6,028 nt of DNA, taken from assembly GCA_019661805.1 (NCBI GenBank), contig JAIFWR010000021.1:1-6028 (forward strand). Reading direction: 5' to 3'. The stretch's first letter is position 1, and each line of letters starts with the position of its first letter. Of the stretch, positions 3,487-6,028 are shown one piece after another. The DNA comes from Candidatus Parcubacteria bacterium. GTDB taxonomy: Bacteria; Patescibacteriota; Minisyncoccia; Phycocordibacterales; Zambryskibacteraceae. The notes beneath the pieces are model-generated. The model had not been told where the DNA came from, did no database searches, and saw only the letters and a program-made list of their open reading frames with translations. Position numbers and translations under genes: made by a program.

Positions 3487-6028
3487 GTGAAAAACGGCAC
3501 GTTCTTAGAGAAGCCAATAGCCATAGTTCTTTCGGGAGCGCTTCTCCTCGGCTCTTTCGCGGTCTTACCGTCCTCCGCAGACGCGGCAGGCGTCCCGATG
3601 ATGATCTCGTATCAGGGCCGGCTTGCGAATTCCTCCGGTAGCCTCCTCGGTAGCTCTTCGGGAACGACGTACTACTTCAAGTTCTCCCTCTGGGATGCGG
3701 CAAGCGGCGGTGCGAAGCTCTGGCCGATCTCAAGTAACCCAACCGCGGTCACGGCCACGGTAAAGGAGGGCCTCTTCAACGTCAACATCGGCGACACGGC
3801 GAACGGCTACCCCGACGCGCTCGATTACGACTTCTCGACATCGACTGTTTTCCTAAAGATCGAAGTCTCCTCGAACGGCTCCTTGTTCGAGACGCTTACG
3901 CCGCGCCAGCAGATCACCTCCTCGGCGTTCGCGCAGATGGCCGGCACGGTGGTGAGCGCCTCCTCGACGATCACGAACCTCACGAGCGCGAATGCGACGA
4001 CGACGAACGCGACCTCGACCAACCTCTTCGCGAACGTGCTTAACGCGGGCCTCGGCCTCTTCACGAGCATCCAGGCTCCGTCACTCCGCACGGCGCTTTC
4101 CTCGACGGCGGGGCTCATGCTCGGTTCGACGGGCACGCCGCAGATCCTTGCGCTCGACACCATCCATGACCGGGTCCAGGTAGGCACCGGGGCGGGCACC
4201 AACGCCCCCTCGCTCTTCGTCTTCGACACCAAGAACACCACTGGGGACCCCTTAGGTGTCAACGGCGCCATGTACTACAACAGCAACATGAACTCGTTCA
4301 GGTGCTACCAGAACGGGCAATGGGAAACCTGCGGAGGGAACGCTACCTCGACCTTCTTTCTCGTCACCGGCTCCTCGACCCTCCAGAACTACACGGCGAC
4401 CAACGGCACGACCACTAATGCCACCTCGACCAACTTCCACGTCTCCTCGAACTTCTCTATGGCGGGGCTTGCTGGCTTCGGCACGCGCTGCCTTCAGACG
4501 GACAATAACGGCATAATTTCTGTCTCCGCGGGGGCCTGCGGCGGGGGATCGGGAGGTGCCTCCGGCGGCACTTGGTCTACCACGACCTCCCAGGTTGCCG
4601 GGCGGTTCATCAATTACCCCAACAACAACACGGACATCGTCACGGTGGGAAACTTCTCGACCACCACGGCGCCGGTCTACTTCGACCCGAACACGAGCGC
4701 CTCGAAAATCTTCAATCAGTATTTCGGCCTCTCCTCGACGACGCTCCAAAGTTTCAGCGGCAAGGATTATCTCGCGCTCGGCTCGACCACGCTCCAGAGC
4801 TTCACCGCCGCCAACTCCACGACGACGAACGCGACTTCAACCACGCTCTCGACCGGCACGCTCTGCGTCAACGGTGATTGCCGGACGACGTGGCCGACCG
4901 CCGGCTCCTCCTTCGCTTACCCGTTCATAAAATTAGGTACGGGCGAAAACGCCACTTCCACGACCATCGTCTTTTCCGGAGCGAACTCCCTCATCGCCAC
5001 CGCCTCCTCGACACTCGCCTCCACGACCGTCACATCGCTCCTCTCTGCTAACGCCACCGCGACCGACTTGTACGTAGGCAATCTCGCTTCCACGTCGCAG
5101 CTCCGCGCCAACACCGGCGTGATCGGCTTCCTCACTTCCGCCTTCCATGTGGCAACAAATATTCTCGTGAACGGATCTTCGACCTTGCAGAATTTCACAG
5201 CATCGAATGCTACGACGACGAACGCCACCTCGACTACGCTCTCGACGGGAACGTTCTGTCTTGCGGGCGACTGCCGTGTCGCATTTCCTGCCGCCTCCAC
5301 CTTCTCCTGGCCCTTCACCAAGCTCGGCACGGGAGAGAATGCCACCTCCACCACACTCTCCTTCCAGAACGGCTTTCTCGCGCCGGCATCCTCGACCCTT
5401 ACTACTTTCACCTTCACCAACGCCACCGGCACAGCCGCCACCACGACGAGCCTCGCTACTACTAACCTCTGCCTCGGCACCGACTGCCGGACCACTTTCC
5501 CCGCAGCGCTGACCTTTGCCTATCCCTTCCTGACCTCCGGCACGATGCAGGCGACCTCGACGACACTTGCCCTCTTTGGCGGCTTCTTCTCCAATGCCTC
5601 CTCGACCGTTAATAATTCTTTCCTCGTGGCTGGCTCGACAACGCTCCAGAGCTTTACCGCGCAGAATGCCACTACGACTAACGCCACCTCGACGAATCTT
5701 GCCGCAACCACGTTCTGTCTCTCTGGCGACTGCCGTACCACTTTCCCCGCAGCAAGCACGTTTACCTATCCATTCACTAAGCTAGCAACGGGCGAAAACG
5801 CCACTTCCACGACCATCGAGTTTACGGGAGCGAACAGCCTCATCGCTACCGCTTCCTCGACGCTCGCTTCTACCACCGTATCTGGCCTCCTTATCACCGG
5901 TTCCGCCTCAAGCACCAACTTCTTCACCACTAATCTCCTAACCAACGGTTCCAGCACTCTGCAGAGCTTCACCTCGAAGGATCACTTGGCACTCGGTTCG
6001 ACGACCTTGCAGAATTTCACTGCCACCA
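3487..6028 (+). CDS. Large secreted Thr/Ser/Asn-rich repeat protein (probable surface fibre or adhesin), 3' partial
   Basis: The frame runs 847 codons from GTG 3487 to the window end without a stop; in-frame stops lie just upstream (3439-3441 and 3472-3474). The GTG is chosen because it gives a signal peptide: Lys2 and Lys9, hydrophobic residues 11-27, and cleavage likely after Ala33 (ADA-AG). The ATG at 3598 would lose it. Residues about 39-155 form a compact domain with ISYQGRL, FSLWDAASGGAKLW, VKEGLFNVNIGD, FLKIEVSSNG and LTPRQQITSSAFAQMAG, a module I know from tail-fibre-like and peptidase S74-associated surface proteins. Then come NGAMYYNSNMNSFRC with a C-x8-C pair (273/282), C335/C351, a Gly-rich linker (residues 352-361), and from residue about 459 a cassette array with four C-x4-C pairs and many NATST blocks. 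A C-terminal S74 chaperone or anchor may follow outside the window, but this is inference. It has its own promoter, separate from the glycosyltransferases, and no clear Shine-Dalgarno. The exact function is unknown. Confidence 0.9.
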   Translation, partial: MKNGTFLEKPIAIVLSGALLLGSFAVLPSSADAAGVPMMISYQGRLANSSGSLLGSSSGTTYYFKFSLWDAASGGAKLWPISSNPTAVTATVKEGLFNVNIGDTANGYPDALDYDFSTSTVFLKIEVSSNGSLFETLTPRQQITSSAFAQMAGTVVSASSTITNLTSANATTTNATSTNLFANVLNAGLGLFTSIQAPSLRTALSSTAGLMLGSTGTPQILALDTIHDRVQVGTGAGTNAPSLFVFDTKNTTGDPLGVNGAMYYNSNMNSFRCYQNGQWETCGGNATSTFFLVTGSSTLQNYTATNGTTTNATSTNFHVSSNFSMAGLAGFGTRCLQTDNNGIISVSAGACGGGSGGASGGTWSTTTSQVAGRFINYPNNNTDIVTVGNFSTTTAPVYFDPNTSASKIFNQYFGLSSTTLQSFSGKDYLALGSTTLQSFTAANSTTTNATSTTLSTGTLCVNGDCRTTWPTAGSSFAYPFIKLGTGENATSTTIVFSGANSLIATASSTLASTTVTSLLSANATATDLYVGNLASTSQLRANTGVIGFLTSAFHVATNILVNGSSTLQNFTASNATTTNATSTTLSTGTFCLAGDCRVAFPAASTFSWPFTKLGTGENATSTTLSFQNGFLAPASSTLTTFTFTNATGTAATTTSLATTNLCLGTDCRTTFPAALTFAYPFLTSGTMQATSTTLALFGGFFSNASSTVNNSFLVAGSTTLQSFTAQNATTTNATSTNLAATTFCLSGDCRTTFPAASTFTYPFTKLATGENATSTTIEFTGANSLIATASSTLASTTVSGLLITGSASSTNFFTTNLLTNGSSTLQSFTSKDHLALGSTTLQNFTAT
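4732..4803 (+). repeat. STTLQSF ... KDYLALG ... STTLQSF repeat unit, copy 1
   Basis: Two TLQSF motifs 48 bases apart flank the KDYLALG segment. The same arrangement, with the same 48-base spacing and KDHLALG in the middle, recurs at 5947-6018. In total the [GS]-S-[ST]-T-L-Q-[NS]-[FY] motif occurs seven times in the frame, at about 4369, 4732, 4780, 5173, 5632, 5947 and 5995. Confidence 0.85.
4939..5031 (+). repeat. Duplicated 93-base block, copy 1 (TGENATSTT...LASTTV)
   Basis: This block encodes 31 residues, 29 of them identical to those encoded at 5788-5880. By hand the DNA matches at 80 of 93 bases, and the first 31 bases are identical. The distance between copies is 849 bases (283 codons), so the frame is kept. 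A weaker third relative begins at 5329. Confidence 0.9.
5788..5880 (+). repeat. Duplicated 93-base block, copy 2
   Basis: This is the partner of 4939-5031. Most of the differences are synonymous third-base changes; only two residues differ (Val to Glu and Ser to Thr). This suggests either a fairly recent duplication or selection on the protein sequence. Confidence 0.9.
5947..6018 (+). repeat. STLQSF ... KDHLALG ... STTLQNF repeat unit, copy 2
   Basis: This is the second copy of the unit at 4732-4803, displaced by 1215 bases (405 codons). The window ends just as the usual NATTTNATST continuation would be expected, so the array very likely goes on. Confidence 0.85.

Larger units (their letters stand above)
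3991..5700 (+). repeat. Five dispersed copies of the N-[AGS]-TTTNATST-[NT] block
   Basis: Copies, each twelve codons with the residue that follows, lie at 3991-4026, 4402-4437, 4813-4848, 5206-5241 and 5665-5700. All are in the reading frame of the repeat protein. Spacings are 411, 411, 393 and 459 bases. Four of the five directly follow a T-L-Q-x-[FY]-T-A motif, so the two form a combined unit. The DNA of the copies differs mostly at third bases. Confidence 0.85.
4861..6028 (+). repeat. Array of four cassettes starting with a C-x4-C motif
   Basis: Each cassette opens with [LF]-C-[VL]-x-x-D-C-R and continues with [FW]-P, then [YW]-P-F. In cassettes 1, 2 and 4 this leads into K-L-[GA]-T-G-E-N-A-T-S-T-T. 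Cassettes start at 4861, 5254, 5467 and 5713, giving lengths of 131, 71 and 82 codons, with the last one cut by the window end. Cassette 3 has a diverged middle (LTSGTMQATSTT). The unequal lengths come from variable central segments between conserved edges. Confidence 0.85.

Noticed and set aside
3214..3517. Two overlapping minus-strand frames of 64 and 78 codons in the AT-rich gap
   Set aside because: There is no ribosome binding site, no recognisable protein feature, and one overlaps the start and promoter of the repeat-protein gene.
3598..3603. ATG-ATG as the start of the repeat protein
   Set aside because: The frame is open back to the GTG at 3487, and the extra 37 residues form a clear signal peptide that fits the secreted character of the protein.
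3825..5972. Series of antisense open frames rich in VVEVAF and similar repeats
   Set aside because: They are the reverse reading of the Thr/Ser codon repeats of the plus-strand repeat protein; the repetition is inherited from it and no starts or ribosome binding sites support them.
4861..6028. CRISPR-like or non-coding tandem repeat array
   Set aside because: Repeat distances are irregular, all copies keep one open frame, and differences fall mainly at third codon positions, so these are protein repeats.

Overview
The window looks like a chromosomal segment of a Candidate Phyla Radiation (Patescibacteria, probably Parcubacteria-like) bacterium. The basis is the large Thr/Ser/Asn/Ala-rich secreted repeat protein in the right half. 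It has a YQGRL-type N-terminal domain, C-x4-C cassettes and NATTTNATST-like blocks, a style I associate with Parcubacteria surface proteins. This is recognition of a family style, not a database match. The genes are GC-rich (about 60 percent in lines counted by hand). TGA and TAG act as normal stops, which argues against the UGA-recoding CPR lineages.

Left half (1-3114): three consecutive plus-strand family-4-like (GT-B fold) glycosyltransferase genes in a tightly overlapping operon. The first enters from outside the window and is broken near 639: the frame changes and about 13-15 residues expected between the two Rossmann halves are missing. The second starts inside the stop codon of the first (ATGA) and has Asp-x7-Asp where the family normally has Glu-x7-Glu. 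The third overlaps the second by 16 bases and keeps all the usual motifs. Together they look like part of a cell-surface polysaccharide or glycan assembly locus. The donor and acceptor sugars cannot be told from the sequence.

Middle (3115-3486): a rho-independent terminator closes the glycosyltransferase operon. An AT-rich stretch follows (about 35 percent GC over 3241-3480) with no convincing gene. It holds a 13-base-period direct repeat, a second terminator hairpin, and then an extended -10 promoter (TGCTATAAT) whose predicted start lies only about 9 bases before the next start codon.

Right half (3487-6028, running off the end): one uninterrupted reading frame of at least 847 codons with no stop inside the window, starting at a GTG. 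It encodes a signal peptide, a compact N-terminal domain, a C-x8-C segment, a glycine-rich linker, and then an array of duplicated cassettes with paired cysteines and about 30 N-x-S/T sites. It is probably a surface fibre or adhesin. DNA-level duplications of up to 31 identical bases suggest the array grows and shrinks by recombination.
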